64,000 bases of DNA from Tateyamaria sp947503385 (GTDB lineage Bacteria; Pseudomonadota; Alphaproteobacteria; Rhodobacterales; Rhodobacteraceae): positions 806,001 through 870,000 of the forward strand of contig NZ_JBNFZM010000001.1 in the NCBI RefSeq assembly GCF_051195235.1, written 5' to 3'. A program made the translations under genes and the position numbers. Shown here piece after piece: positions 53,555 through 62,312 of this stretch. The notes beneath the pieces were generated by a model that saw nothing but the letters and a program-made list of their open reading frames with translations, was not told the DNA's origin and ran no database searches. The stretch's first letter is position 1. Every line of letters begins with the position of its first letter.

Positions 53555-54919
53555 ATGTTACTTCGGCACGGATTGTACGTAGCGGTCGGTATGACTCTTG
53601 CGTCTTGCAGCGTGGTTGGTCCGCAATACCAGCGACCCGCTATTCCGCTGGATGCGCAATTCGCAGCATCCACAAAAGGTGCATTGAGTTTCGCAGCCGA
53701 AGACCCGTGGTGGGAGCGTCTGCACGATCCCGTATTGACGTCTTTTGTCGAAAAGACTTTGGCCCGAAACATTCAAATTGACGCAGCCCTCGCCCGCATT
53801 GCCGAGGCGCGTGCCATCATCGGAACCGTGAACCCGCGCAGCCAGCTGTCGGGCAACCTATCCGGGTCTGCAACGGTGCGCAGTGTTGAACGCGATTCAA
53901 ACAGCAGCGCGCAATCTCAGGTTTCCGCGACGTATCTCTTTGACCTGTTTGGTCAGCGGCGCCGTCAACAAGAACAGGCCGAAGCCCTGCTCGAAGCAGC
54001 GGTGCAGGAAGAAGCGGCGCTGCGACTTGCCTTGCAGGCTGAAGCAACACAAATCTATCTGAACGCACGCTTTCTGCAGGCGTCCATGCGCATCCGCAAG
54101 GCTGCCGTGCGCAATCGGAGCCGATTGGTTTCGATTTTGCGGGAGCGTGGTTTGGTTGGGGATTCCACGCAAGTGCAGTTGCGCCGTGCGCAGGCCGAAT
54201 TGCGGCTGGAACAGGCACGTCTGCCGGCGCTCGAAGGCGACTTCAAAGCGACAGCTTTTGCGCTGGCGACGCTCAGCGTGGAGCCAGCCGAATCCGTACT
54301 GGAAATTCTTGCCCGCGGCGGCGGGCAGCCGGTTCCAACGGCCCACTTGAATCCTGACGTCCCTGCCGCGCTGTTGCGCAATCGTCCGGACGTGCGCGCC
54401 AGCGAAGCGCGTTTGGTGGCCGCCACGGCAGAAATCGGCGTGCTTGAGGCGCAGCTTTATCCCTCCCTGTCTCTGGGCGGTACGATCGGCGTCAGTACGA
54501 ACAACACGATCTCTTTTGGTCCTTCCCTTGTTGCACCTCTGTTCGACCTCCCGGCGCGTCGTGCCCGGATTGCTGCCGGTCGCGCACGCGCGGAGGAGGC
54601 AGAGGCGAACTATCGTCAAACCGTCCTCGAAGCGGTCGAGGAAGTGCAGGTGAGCCTGGCGCAAACCCAAAGCCTGCAAGAACAGTCAGCGGCCTTGCAG
54701 CGTGCACAGTCAACATACCGCGACGCGGTGAGCCTGTCGCAAGAGGCTTTCAGCCTGAACGCCATTACCCTGATCGAGGTTCTGGGGGCAGAAGAAGACC
54801 TGCGGGACACATCATTGACGCTGGCTGGTGCGCGGCGTGACTATGCAGCGACATGGGCGCAATTGAATATCGCAATTGGCCAAGGGCGCGATGTCGTCCT
54901 TCAGCGCACTGCAGAATGA
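53555..54919 (+). CDS. NodT/OprM-type outer-membrane efflux lipoprotein
   Basis: 454 residues from the ATG at 53555 (a TTG four codons upstream is possible). Lipoprotein signal with lipobox TLASC. The body has the OEP/TolC-fold pattern 'GPQYQRPAIPLDAQF', 'ATYLFDLFGQRRRQQEQAEAL' and 'RNRPDVRASEARLVAATAEIG'. It forms the outer-membrane exit duct of a tripartite pump. No RND pump or adaptor gene is adjacent. It may serve the RTX proteins or EPS export here, or act with a pump encoded elsewhere. Confidence 0.88.
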   Translation: MLLRHGLYVAVGMTLASCSVVGPQYQRPAIPLDAQFAASTKGALSFAAEDPWWERLHDPVLTSFVEKTLARNIQIDAALARIAEARAIIGTVNPRSQLSGNLSGSATVRSVERDSNSSAQSQVSATYLFDLFGQRRRQQEQAEALLEAAVQEEAALRLALQAEATQIYLNARFLQASMRIRKAAVRNRSRLVSILRERGLVGDSTQVQLRRAQAELRLEQARLPALEGDFKATAFALATLSVEPAESVLEILARGGGQPVPTAHLNPDVPAALLRNRPDVRASEARLVAATAEIGVLEAQLYPSLSLGGTIGVSTNNTISFGPSLVAPLFDLPARRARIAAGRARAEEAEANYRQTVLEAVEEVQVSLAQTQSLQEQSAALQRAQSTYRDAVSLSQEAFSLNAITLIEVLGAEEDLRDTSLTLAGARRDYAATWAQLNIAIGQGRDVVLQRTAE

Positions 54920-55027
54920 TACGATCCGCCAAGGCGTGACTTGGCAGATTTCCGCTCAAACCATGCCAACGAAAAGAATCACTTTGGCCAAAACGGCAGC
55001 GATGGTGCACGTTTTGCGAGCAAAGAG

Positions 55028-55093
55028 TTAAAATTTCAGCTTTTCAAAAGCGATTGAAAATGTGTCTTTGACGCAATCGCTTAAAATTTGAGC
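55028..55093. repeat. Direct repeat TTAAAATTT(C/G)AGC, two copies 53 bp apart
   Basis: 13-mers at 55028-55040 and 55081-55093 differ at one base. The spacing is about five helical turns, placing both on one DNA face. A shorter relative (CTAAAATTT) lies near 55139. Possible binding sites of a regulator of the exoY-like gene. Confidence 0.45.
55048..55082. promoter_or_regulatory. Inverted repeat between the direct repeats
   Basis: AAGCGATTG (55048-55056) and CAATCGCTT (55074-55082) are perfect 9-bp inverted arms with a 17-bp spacer. It lies about 190 bp upstream of the predicted -35, so an activator or silencer site is more likely than a simple repressor site. Confidence 0.45.
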
Positions 55094-55275
55094 GGCTTAT
55101 CTTTCGCCGCACTGCGGCGTAAACCACTGTAAAATCGGCTAAAATTTTTCCGGTTTCCGTGGTGGAAACGGTGCGCTCGCATTGTTTTCGCTACGGGGAA
55201 AAGAAACGGTTTGTTAGCCTTCTCTGGAATGCTGTGATGCTGTAGAACCTACTCATAATCTGCACAAGTGTCGCG

Positions 55276-55304
55276 TTGAGCAGACGTAAGGCACGTAATA
55301 TTAA
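55276..55304 (+). promoter_or_regulatory. Predicted sigma-70-type promoter of exoY
   Basis: -35 TTGAGC (55276-55281), 17-bp spacer, -10 TATTAA (55299-55304). The predicted leader is about 50 nt and ends with an SD (GGGGAG, 55350-55355) before the ATG at 55361. Confidence 0.6.
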
Positions 55305-55360
55305 CACTATTTTAGTCGTTTGGTTTCGCTGCCAAGCACTCTTTTGACTGGGGAGTCAAA

Positions 55361-56038
55361 ATGAACAACCGTGTATCTACGGCGGCAGATACTGCCGGCC
55401 TACGTATCGGGCGTGACTCTGCGGCGCCTTTATATCCCTCTGTTTTCAAGCGTCTCTTTGACGTCATTCTGTCGGTCATTTTGTTGCCGATCCTTCTTCC
55501 TATTATTGCTGTTCTTTACATTGTCGTGCGGTCCGATGGTGGCCCTGGCTTTTTTGGTCACAGCCGCGTTGGCCGGAACGGTCGTTCGTTCAAATGTTGG
55601 AAGGTCCGCACCATGGTGACGGATGCGCAGGAGCGCCTCGACGCGCTGCTTGAGAGTGACCCAAATGCGCGCGCAGAATGGGATCGGGACCGCAAGCTGC
55701 GCAATGACCCGCGTGTGACGCGGATCGGTAACTTTCTTCGCAAATCCAGCCTCGATGAGCTGCCTCAGATTTTTAATGTGTTGAAGGGTGAGATGAGCCT
55801 TGTTGGGCCACGCCCTGTGACAGAATCTGAGCTTGAACGGTACGGCACCCAGCAGGGTGTTTACCTCGCCATGCGGCCCGGCGTAACGGGCCTTTGGCAA
55901 GTATCCGGGCGGAACGAGGTCACCTATGGTGAACGCGTGAGCATGGACAGTACCTACTATAACAGCGTGTCTCTCGGCACGGACCTGCGCATTCTGGCCA
56001 AGACGGCTGACGCAGTGCTGAGCAAGACTGGCTGCTGA
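55361..56038 (+). CDS. exoY: ExoY-like undecaprenyl-phosphate sugar phosphotransferase
   Basis: 225 residues, bacterial sugar transferase. One N-terminal hydrophobic hairpin (about 33-57, 'LFDVILSVILLPILLPIIAV'), then 'GPGFFGHSRVGRNGRSFKCW', 'KSSLDELPQIFNVLKGEMSL', 'VGPRPV' and 'RPGVTGLWQVSGRNEVTY'. It starts EPS synthesis by loading the first sugar phosphate (galactose-1-P in rhizobial ExoY) on undecaprenyl phosphate. Monocistronic, with its own promoter and terminator. Confidence 0.93.
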   Translation: MNNRVSTAADTAGLRIGRDSAAPLYPSVFKRLFDVILSVILLPILLPIIAVLYIVVRSDGGPGFFGHSRVGRNGRSFKCWKVRTMVTDAQERLDALLESDPNARAEWDRDRKLRNDPRVTRIGNFLRKSSLDELPQIFNVLKGEMSLVGPRPVTESELERYGTQQGVYLAMRPGVTGLWQVSGRNEVTYGERVSMDSTYYNSVSLGTDLRILAKTADAVLSKTGC

Positions 56039-56060
56039 CCCATACCGTCAGGCAAACACG

Positions 56061-56091
56061 AAAACGCCCGCGCTGTTGCGCGGGCGTTTTT
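56061..56091 (+). terminator. Rho-independent terminator after exoY
   Basis: A 9-bp GC stem (CGCCCGCGC / GCGCGGGCG), extended by AAAA/TTTT, with a TGTT loop and T5 tail, 22 bp after the exoY stop. The flanking A-tract means it can also act for the convergent DUF983 gene. Confidence 0.92.
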
Positions 56092-56133
56092 CGTTTCAAC
56101 TGTGTTCTTGGCGTACCTGGTGAAACCTATGCG

Positions 56134-56505
56134 TCAAAACCCGTGCATCCGCTTGGCCCATTGATAGGCGACGACCAGCCCTTTCATCCGTGGCAACAGG
56201 AATAGCGTTGCCGCGACCGCGACAGACGACAGGATCAAGGCAAACGTCAATGGCTCCGGGCGGAAGTTCACATACACAAAATGCAGAACGAACCCCATGA
56301 CATGCCCGACCAACAGGATCGTGAGGTAGGCTGGTCCATCGTCCGCGCGCTGAGGGGTAAAATCCTCGCCGCAGGATGCGCACCGTGTGTTCACCTTGAG
56401 ATAGGCGTGCAGCAGCGGACCCTGTCCGCAGTTCGGACATTTTAACCGCAAGCCCCTGCCGATGGCAGGTCTCAGGGCGCGGTCCGGTGTAGCAATCTCT
56501 GACAT
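56134..56505 (-). CDS. DUF983 family membrane protein
   Basis: 123 residues. N-terminal zinc-ribbon-like pairs (CPNCGQGPLL and CASCGEDF) and two or three membrane helices (about 58-80 and 85-105), typical of DUF983. The function is unknown. Single gene, convergent with exoY and divergent from the MocR gene. Confidence 0.88.
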   Translation of the reverse strand: MSEIATPDRALRPAIGRGLRLKCPNCGQGPLLHAYLKVNTRCASCGEDFTPQRADDGPAYLTILLVGHVMGFVLHFVYVNFRPEPLTFALILSSVAVAATLFLLPRMKGLVVAYQWAKRMHGF

Positions 56506-56650
56506 TGGCTTGCTTCCTTATCCGGGTCGTGTGGATCTATCAGCTTGGGATATATTGATTGCATACAATCTGAGTCAATGATTGCATTTGCGTCATTTTG
56601 TCTGCATTGCTATTGTCATGCCCTATGCATCAACGCCCAAGGGAACACCC

Positions 56651-58027
56651 ATGACCATCGCAGACTGGACCCCGGAATTTTCCGGCACGGATCGCCCGCA
56701 TTACGTAGCGATTGCCGACGCGATTGGGGCCGACATCGCCTCCGGGCGGCTCAAGCCCGGTGACCGTCTGCCGCCGCAACGGCAAGTTGCACAGCGTGTC
56801 GCCTTGGATGTGTCCACTATTTCCCGGGCCTATGCCGAAGCCGCCCGACGTGATCTGGTCGACGCGCATGTGGGGCGCGGTACATTCGTCAAAGATCCCA
56901 AAAGCGGCACAGCGCCTCACGATCCGAGGCGCGCGCTTGAAGAAGACCCGCGGATGAACATGCCGCCAGAGCCGACGGGCCCAAAACTGATCGCCCGGAT
57001 GCAGGCGGGGCTGGAGCACGTGTCCGCGAATATCGTGCATCTGCTGCGCTACCAAACGCCAACCGGCAGTGTAAAGGATCGCGAGATTGCGGCGCAGTGG
57101 ATGGTGTCAAACGGCGTCGATTGTGCGCCGGATCGATTGGCCATCACCGCCGGTGCCCACGCGGCGATCCAAGGCGCGCTGATGGTGTTGCGGCAGCCGG
57201 ACACCGTTGTTCTGTCGGAACAGGTCACCTATCCCGGCATCCGCGCCATATGTGCCGAGCTTGGCCTGCCGCTGATCGGTCTGGAGGAGGACCGCGACGG
57301 CATCACGCCGGACGCGCTGCACCGCGCGCTGAAAACGTACCCGCAAGCGGTGCTGTACCTCAACCCGACCTTGCGCAACCCCACCACACACACCGTTCCT
57401 GAAACGCGGCGCGGGCAGATCGCCAGCCTGTTGGAGCGACACGGTGTTCCATTGATCGAAGATGACGCGTATCGGTTCATTGCACAGGGGACCCCACAGC
57501 CCTTTGCGACCCATATCCCGCATCTGGCGTGGCATATCGCGGGCATCTCCAAGGTTTTTGGTGCCGGGCTGCGGCTGGCCTATGTCCAGGTGCCTGACGC
57601 AGTGAATGTGCGGCGCTTCGTACAGTCCATGCGCGCAACACATGTGATGACCAACACGGTCAGCCTCGCTTTGCTCAGCACATGGATGGAGGATGGTACT
57701 GCGGCAGCGCTTCAATCATTTGTCCGGCAAGAGGCGCAGCACCGCCAGCGCATGGCGGCGCGGATTCTTGAAGGCTACAGATTTGCCGCCGATCCTATGG
57801 CATACAACATATGGCTACCATTACCGGAAGGCCTGAGCCGGGCCGAACTATTGTCCGGGATGGCGCGGCAACCCCTTGGCATTATGCCCAGCGACGCATT
57901 TACGGTTGGTGGGGACCCGTCCGAATCTGTGCGCGTGTGTCTGGGCGGCCCGGCATCGCGCAGCGTGATCGAAGCTGGATTGGTTGCCCTGACCGATACA
58001 CTTGCCGGGGGCAATTGGTCTGGATGA
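56651..58027 (+). CDS. MocR-type (GntR/aminotransferase) transcriptional regulator
   Basis: 458 residues. GntR winged helix about 15-85 ('IGADIASGRLKPGDRLPPQR', 'VDAHVGRGTFVKD'), then a fold-type I aminotransferase domain with the PLP lysine in AGISKVFGAGLRLAY. The ATG at 56651 has an AAGGGA SD; upstream TTG starts were rejected. Such proteins use PLP to sense amines or amino acids. The target is unknown. Confidence 0.87.
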   Translation: MTIADWTPEFSGTDRPHYVAIADAIGADIASGRLKPGDRLPPQRQVAQRVALDVSTISRAYAEAARRDLVDAHVGRGTFVKDPKSGTAPHDPRRALEEDPRMNMPPEPTGPKLIARMQAGLEHVSANIVHLLRYQTPTGSVKDREIAAQWMVSNGVDCAPDRLAITAGAHAAIQGALMVLRQPDTVVLSEQVTYPGIRAICAELGLPLIGLEEDRDGITPDALHRALKTYPQAVLYLNPTLRNPTTHTVPETRRGQIASLLERHGVPLIEDDAYRFIAQGTPQPFATHIPHLAWHIAGISKVFGAGLRLAYVQVPDAVNVRRFVQSMRATHVMTNTVSLALLSTWMEDGTAAALQSFVRQEAQHRQRMAARILEGYRFAADPMAYNIWLPLPEGLSRAELLSGMARQPLGIMPSDAFTVGGDPSESVRVCLGGPASRSVIEAGLVALTDTLAGGNWSG

Positions 58028-58050
58028 TACGTGCTGCGGTAAGGGAGAAA

Positions 58051-58137
58051 TGGTGCCCAGAAGAGGACTCGAACCTCCACGTCCATACGGACACTAGCAC
58101 CTGAAGCTAGCGCGTCTACCAATTCCGCCATCTGGGC
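58051..58137 (-). tRNA. tRNA-Leu (anticodon CAG)
   Basis: 87 nt including an encoded 3' CCA. Acceptor arms GCCCAGA / TCTGGGC, anticodon stem CTAGC-TTCAGGT-GCTAG with CAG at 34-36, a long variable arm (TGTCCGTATGGACG) and T-loop GGTTCGAGTCC. The class II form and anticodon identify tRNA-Leu reading CUG. No flanking direct repeat suggests integration at its 3' end. Confidence 0.96.
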
Positions 58138-58339
58138 ACGGGTTGGTAGGGGGCGTTTAAGCGCAGTGGACATGGGTGTCAATCCGATTCCTCTGGCCTG
58201 TGTGGGTCACATCTGTGGGAGCCTCCGGCGGGGATTTTCTTGGGACAGAGACGGGAGCGGGTCCGCGCCAAAATGGCGTCTTGTGCGGTGCAGTTCGGCC
58301 CTTTAGACCAAGGGCGATACTGCGCGCGAAGGAGCTAAC

Positions 58340-59320
58340 ATGTCCAAGCTGGTCACGATCTACGGCGGGTCCGGATTTGTGGGGCGTTATATCGCCCGGC
58401 GCATGGCCAAGGCGGGTTGGCGCGTGCGCGTGGCGGTGCGGCGGCCGAACGAGGCGATCTTTGTCAAACCGTACGGCGTTGTCGGTCAGGTTGAGCCGGT
58501 GCTCTGTAACATCCGTGACGATGCATCCGTTGCATCGGTGATGCAGGGTGCAGATGCGGTGGTGAACTGCGTCGGCATTCTTGCACGGCAGGGCAAAAAC
58601 ACGTTCGAGGCCGTGCAGGCCGAAGGTGCCGCGCGCGTGGCGCGTATTGCAGCGGCGCACGGCATCACTCAGATGGTGCAGATTTCGGCCATCGGGGCAG
58701 ACGCGGACAGCGACAGCGCATATGCGCGCACCAAGGCGCTGGGCGAGGCGGCAGTGCAGGAGCACATGCCAAATGCCGTGATCCTGCGACCGTCGATTAT
58801 TTTTGGCACTGAGGATCAATTCTTTAACCGGTTTGCGAGCATGTCGCGGCTGGGTCCGATCCTGCCGGTGGTGGGTGCGGAGACGCGGTTCCAGCCCGTC
58901 TATGTAGACGACGTTGCGCAAGCCGCAGTGACGGCCCTGACCGGGACCGTATCCAGCGGTGTCTATGAATTGGGCGGGCCGGACGTGCGCACGTTCCGGT
59001 CGCTGATGGAGACGATGCTGCAAGTGATCCGGCGCCGCCGCCTGATTGTGAATATCCCGTTCTGGATGGCGAACATCATGGGCTTTGGGTTCGAGCTGGC
59101 CAACCGGCTGACGCTGGGTCTGTTTCCGGCGCAAATCACGCGGGATCAGGTGCGCAATCTGGCCGTGGACAATGTGGTGGCCGATGGTGCCAAGGGCTTT
59201 GCCGAACTGGGGATCGAACCGACAGCGATGGACGCGGTGTTGCCAGAGTATCTGTATCGCTTTCGCCCGTCGGGTCAGTATGACGCAATCAAGGAAAGCG
59301 CAAAGAACCTGCGCGCCTAA
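58340..59320 (+). CDS. NDUFA9-like NAD(P)-binding protein
   Basis: 326 residues, atypical SDR. NAD motif YGGSGFVGRYIARRMAKAG at residues 8-26, then 'VVNCVGILARQGKNTFEAVQ', 'VQISAIGADADSDSAYARTK' and 'RPSIIFGTEDQFFNRF'. It resembles the complex I NDUFA9 accessory family widespread in alphaproteobacteria. It converges on uppP with a 4-bp overlap of coding ends. Confidence 0.88.
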   Translation: MSKLVTIYGGSGFVGRYIARRMAKAGWRVRVAVRRPNEAIFVKPYGVVGQVEPVLCNIRDDASVASVMQGADAVVNCVGILARQGKNTFEAVQAEGAARVARIAAAHGITQMVQISAIGADADSDSAYARTKALGEAAVQEHMPNAVILRPSIIFGTEDQFFNRFASMSRLGPILPVVGAETRFQPVYVDDVAQAAVTALTGTVSSGVYELGGPDVRTFRSLMETMLQVIRRRRLIVNIPFWMANIMGFGFELANRLTLGLFPAQITRDQVRNLAVDNVVADGAKGFAELGIEPTAMDAVLPEYLYRFRPSGQYDAIKESAKNLRA

Positions 59321-60120
59321 GTATAGGCCCAGATCAGCAGGCCGATCCCAAGGATCACACGGTAGATCACATATGGCGTAAAACTGATGCTGCGCAGCAG
59401 GCGCATCATCAGCACCAGAGCGCCCAATGCGGCCAGAAATGCAAAAGCGGCGGCAATGCTGGCGTCGCGCATCAGTGCCCAGTTTGCCTGTCCCACCACA
59501 TCGAGACTGAGGATCGTGCCAGAGGCGAGGATCACCGGAATCGACATCAGCATCGCAAGTTTGGCGGCATCCTCGCGCGCATAGCCCAGTTTGCGGGCGG
59601 CGGTGATTGTGATGCCTGAGCGTGACGTACCGGGGATCAAGGCGAGGCATTGCGCAAGACCCATCGTAGCCGCGTCGCGCAGCGTCCAGTGGTCGGCGGT
59701 GCGCTTGGTGCCGCCCGTCATGTCCGCCCAGTAAAGCACAATGCCAAAGATCAGCATGGTCCAGCCAATGACAGCGGCAGAGCGCATGGCCTCATCAAGG
59801 CCGGTGAGTTTGATGGCAAAGCCCACGATGACCGCCGGGATCGTCGCGATGATCAGGCAAAGGGCAAGGAACGCGCCTTGGGTGTCGACCTTTCCACGGG
59901 CGAGGCGGAGCGTGCCTCCAGCGGCGATACGCACATCCCGCCAGAAATACAGGACAACGGCCAAAAGAGTGCCCACATGCACCGCCACGTCGATGGCGAG
60001 CCCTTGATCTGGGGTGCCGGTGAGCGCGGGCAACAAGATAAGGTGGCCAGAGGAAGAAATGGGCAGGAATTCGGTCACGCCCTGAATCAGCGCTACTATC
60101 AGGAGTTGAAACAGAGTCAT
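59317..60120 (-). CDS. uppP: Undecaprenyl-diphosphatase (BacA/UppP)
   Basis: 267 residues, polytopic. Catalytic motifs 'IQGVTEFLPISSSGHLILLP' and 'PGTSRSGITITAARKLG'. It recycles undecaprenyl pyrophosphate for peptidoglycan, LPS and EPS. The start MTLFQLL at 60120 was chosen over an upstream in-frame ATG without membrane homology. Confidence 0.93.
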   Translation of the reverse strand: MTLFQLLIVALIQGVTEFLPISSSGHLILLPALTGTPDQGLAIDVAVHVGTLLAVVLYFWRDVRIAAGGTLRLARGKVDTQGAFLALCLIIATIPAVIVGFAIKLTGLDEAMRSAAVIGWTMLIFGIVLYWADMTGGTKRTADHWTLRDAATMGLAQCLALIPGTSRSGITITAARKLGYAREDAAKLAMLMSIPVILASGTILSLDVVGQANWALMRDASIAAAFAFLAALGALVLMMRLLRSISFTPYVIYRVILGIGLLIWAYT

Positions 60121-60342
60121 GTGCCGCGCGCCCTTATGTGCTACACTCTGCATACAAGCCGCTGATTCTGAACGCAAACGCCAGATATGAGGCCGAACCG
60201 GCCTTAAATCTTATGCCGTTTATGCAGCTTTGCACCTGATCTTGTGACAAAACACATTATTAGGTCAGTAATACTGCCTTTTCATCCTGTCTTGAATCCT
60301 TTATGCCGCGCGGACCTGACCGTTTACCCGCTGGAGTGATCC

Positions 60343-61779
60343 ATGGCCGAGCAACCGATGCTGAAATTCGTGAACATCCCCCGAGTCATGCCCGAAAAGC
60401 GTGATGCGGAAACACGTCGCGAGGATTTCCATGAGATTTACGCCGAATACGCGGATGCCAAAGCAAAAGAGCAGGCGTCACGTTGTTCGCAATGCGGTGT
60501 GCCCTATTGCCAGTCGCATTGCCCGTTGCACAACAATATCCCCGACTGGTTGAAGCTGACTGCCGAAGGTCGTTTGCAAGAGGCCTATGAGGTGTCTCAG
60601 GCAACCAACACCTTTCCCGAGATTTGTGGCCGCATCTGTCCCCAGGACCGCCTGTGCGAAGGCAATTGCGTGATCGAACAGTCGGGCCACGGCACCGTCA
60701 CCATCGGATCGGTCGAGAAATACATCACCGACACCGCATGGGAAGAAGGCTGGGTCAAACCGATCGCTCCGGCACAGGAACGCAGCGAAAGCGTGGGCAT
60801 CATCGGCGCGGGGCCCGGTGGGCTGGCCGCAGCGGACGTGCTGCGCCGCGCGGGCGTGCAGGTCACCGTCTATGACCGCTATGACCGTTCGGGCGGATTG
60901 CTGACCTATGGTATTCCCGGCTTCAAGCTGGAGAAGGACGTTGTGATGCGCCGCAACGCACAGTTGGAACAGGGCGGTGTGACCTTCAAGCTGAATTGCA
61001 ACGTGGGCGACGACATCTCGTTCGAGGATATTCGCAAGGCGCATGATGCGGTTATCATTGCGACGGGTGTTTACAAAAGCCGTGATCTTTCAATGCCTAA
61101 CGCCGAAGCCAACGGTGTGGTCAAGGCGATTGATTTCCTGACCGTAAGCAACCGCAAGAGCTTTGGCGACGCGGTGCCCGCGTTTGAGGACGGGTCGCTG
61201 AATGCGAACGGTAAACGCGTGGTGGTCATCGGTGGTGGCGACACGGCGATGGATTGTGTGCGCACGTCGATCCGGCAGGGCGCGACCAGCGTGAAATGCC
61301 TGTACCGCCGGGACCGGGCCAACATGCCCGGCTCGCAGCGCGAGGTGCAGAACGCCGAGGAAGAAGGCGTGGTATTCGACTGGTTGCGCGCACCCAAAGG
61401 GTTCACCACCGACGGCGACAAAGTCGCCGGCGTGATGGTGCAGCAGATGCGTCTGGGCCAACCCGACGCTACAGGCCGTCAGGCACCCGAGTTGATCGAA
61501 GGTGCCGACTACGTCGAAGAGGCGGATCTGGTGATCAAGGCGCTGGGCTTTGAGCCCGAAGAGTTGCCAACGCTGTGGAACCAGCCCGAGCTGGAGGTGA
61601 CACGGTGGGGCACGGTCAAGGCCGAGTTCACAACCGGCAAGACGGCTATGGTCGGCGTCTATGCGGTGGGTGACATCGTGCGCGGCGCAAGCCTTGTCGT
61701 CTGGGCGATCCGGGACGGGCGCGACTGCGCCGACGCGATCCTGCAACAGTTCAGTGCCACGGCCATCGCCGCCGAATAA
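60343..61779 (+). CDS. gltD: Glutamate synthase (NADPH) small subunit
   Basis: 478 residues. N-terminal Fe-S cysteines (CSQCGVPYCQSHC and CGRICPQDRLCEGNC), FAD site GAGPGGLAAADVLRRAG, NADPH site GGGDTAMDCVRTS, C-terminal 'GVYAVGDIVRGASLVVWAIR'. It transfers electrons from NADPH to GltB for glutamate synthesis. It is separated from gltB by two other genes. Confidence 0.95.
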   Translation: MAEQPMLKFVNIPRVMPEKRDAETRREDFHEIYAEYADAKAKEQASRCSQCGVPYCQSHCPLHNNIPDWLKLTAEGRLQEAYEVSQATNTFPEICGRICPQDRLCEGNCVIEQSGHGTVTIGSVEKYITDTAWEEGWVKPIAPAQERSESVGIIGAGPGGLAAADVLRRAGVQVTVYDRYDRSGGLLTYGIPGFKLEKDVVMRRNAQLEQGGVTFKLNCNVGDDISFEDIRKAHDAVIIATGVYKSRDLSMPNAEANGVVKAIDFLTVSNRKSFGDAVPAFEDGSLNANGKRVVVIGGGDTAMDCVRTSIRQGATSVKCLYRRDRANMPGSQREVQNAEEEGVVFDWLRAPKGFTTDGDKVAGVMVQQMRLGQPDATGRQAPELIEGADYVEEADLVIKALGFEPEELPTLWNQPELEVTRWGTVKAEFTTGKTAMVGVYAVGDIVRGASLVVWAIRDGRDCADAILQQFSATAIAAE

Positions 61780-61871
61780 CCACGTCACCGGGCCGACCAT
61801 CCACGTGCACAGCGCGAGACACATTTGACATCACTTATGTCAGCATCGCTGACAAAGCAGGGAGAACGACA

Positions 61872-62312
61872 ATGGAAAAGACCGGAGGATGCTTGTGCGG
61901 TGCCGTGCGCTTTGTTGCGCGCGACGTGCCCGGCACCTTTGGCATCTGCCATTGTCCAATGTGCCGCCGGTGGACCGGGGCCGCGCTGGTCGAGGTCAGC
62001 GTTAAGACCGAGAACATAACTTGGGACGGTTCCGAGAATATTGCAGTGCGCGCAGGCAGCGATTGGGCCGAACGCGCGTGGTGCCGGGAATGCGGCACGG
62101 GTCTCTATTTCCGTCAGACGAAGCCGGGCAAGTGGTTCGGCGCGACCGACCTGCCCTTGGGGCTGTTCGATGATCCAAACGGTTTTGAGTTGAGCCACGA
62201 GATTTACGTGGATCATGCGCCTGACGGATTTGAAATCGTGGACCGGGGTCAAAAGCGCATGACACGGGACGATGTGATTGCTCTCAACCCCGATCTGGAC
62301 GCAGCCCCATGA
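61872..62312 (+). CDS. GFA family zinc-binding protein
   Basis: 146 residues. Zinc-ligand pattern of the glutathione-dependent formaldehyde-activating (GFA/CENP-V) family: GGCLCGAVRF, CHCPMCRRWTG and CRECGTGLYF. The reaction is unproven for most members. It starts 92 bp after gltD and overlaps the next gene by 4 bp (ATGA). Confidence 0.9.
   Translation: MEKTGGCLCGAVRFVARDVPGTFGICHCPMCRRWTGAALVEVSVKTENITWDGSENIAVRAGSDWAERAWCRECGTGLYFRQTKPGKWFGATDLPLGLFDDPNGFELSHEIYVDHAPDGFEIVDRGQKRMTRDDVIALNPDLDAAP

Larger units (their letters stand above)
54920..55360. other. Regulatory intergenic region upstream of exoY-like gene
   Basis: 441 bp, no supported gene. AT-rich, with a direct repeat (55028 and 55081), an inverted repeat (55048-55082) and a sigma-70-like promoter (55276-55304). 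The arrangement suggests complex control of EPS initiation. Confidence 0.65.

Noticed and set aside
20576..56038. The EPS locus as a prophage because of the spike-like genes
   Set aside because: No capsid, portal, terminase, tail or integrase gene is present; only the two spike-like genes resemble phage/GTA proteins.
58051..58137. tRNA-Leu as an integration site for a mobile island covering the EPS locus
   Set aside because: No integrase gene and no repeat of the tRNA 3' end were seen; flanking genes are ordinary core genes.
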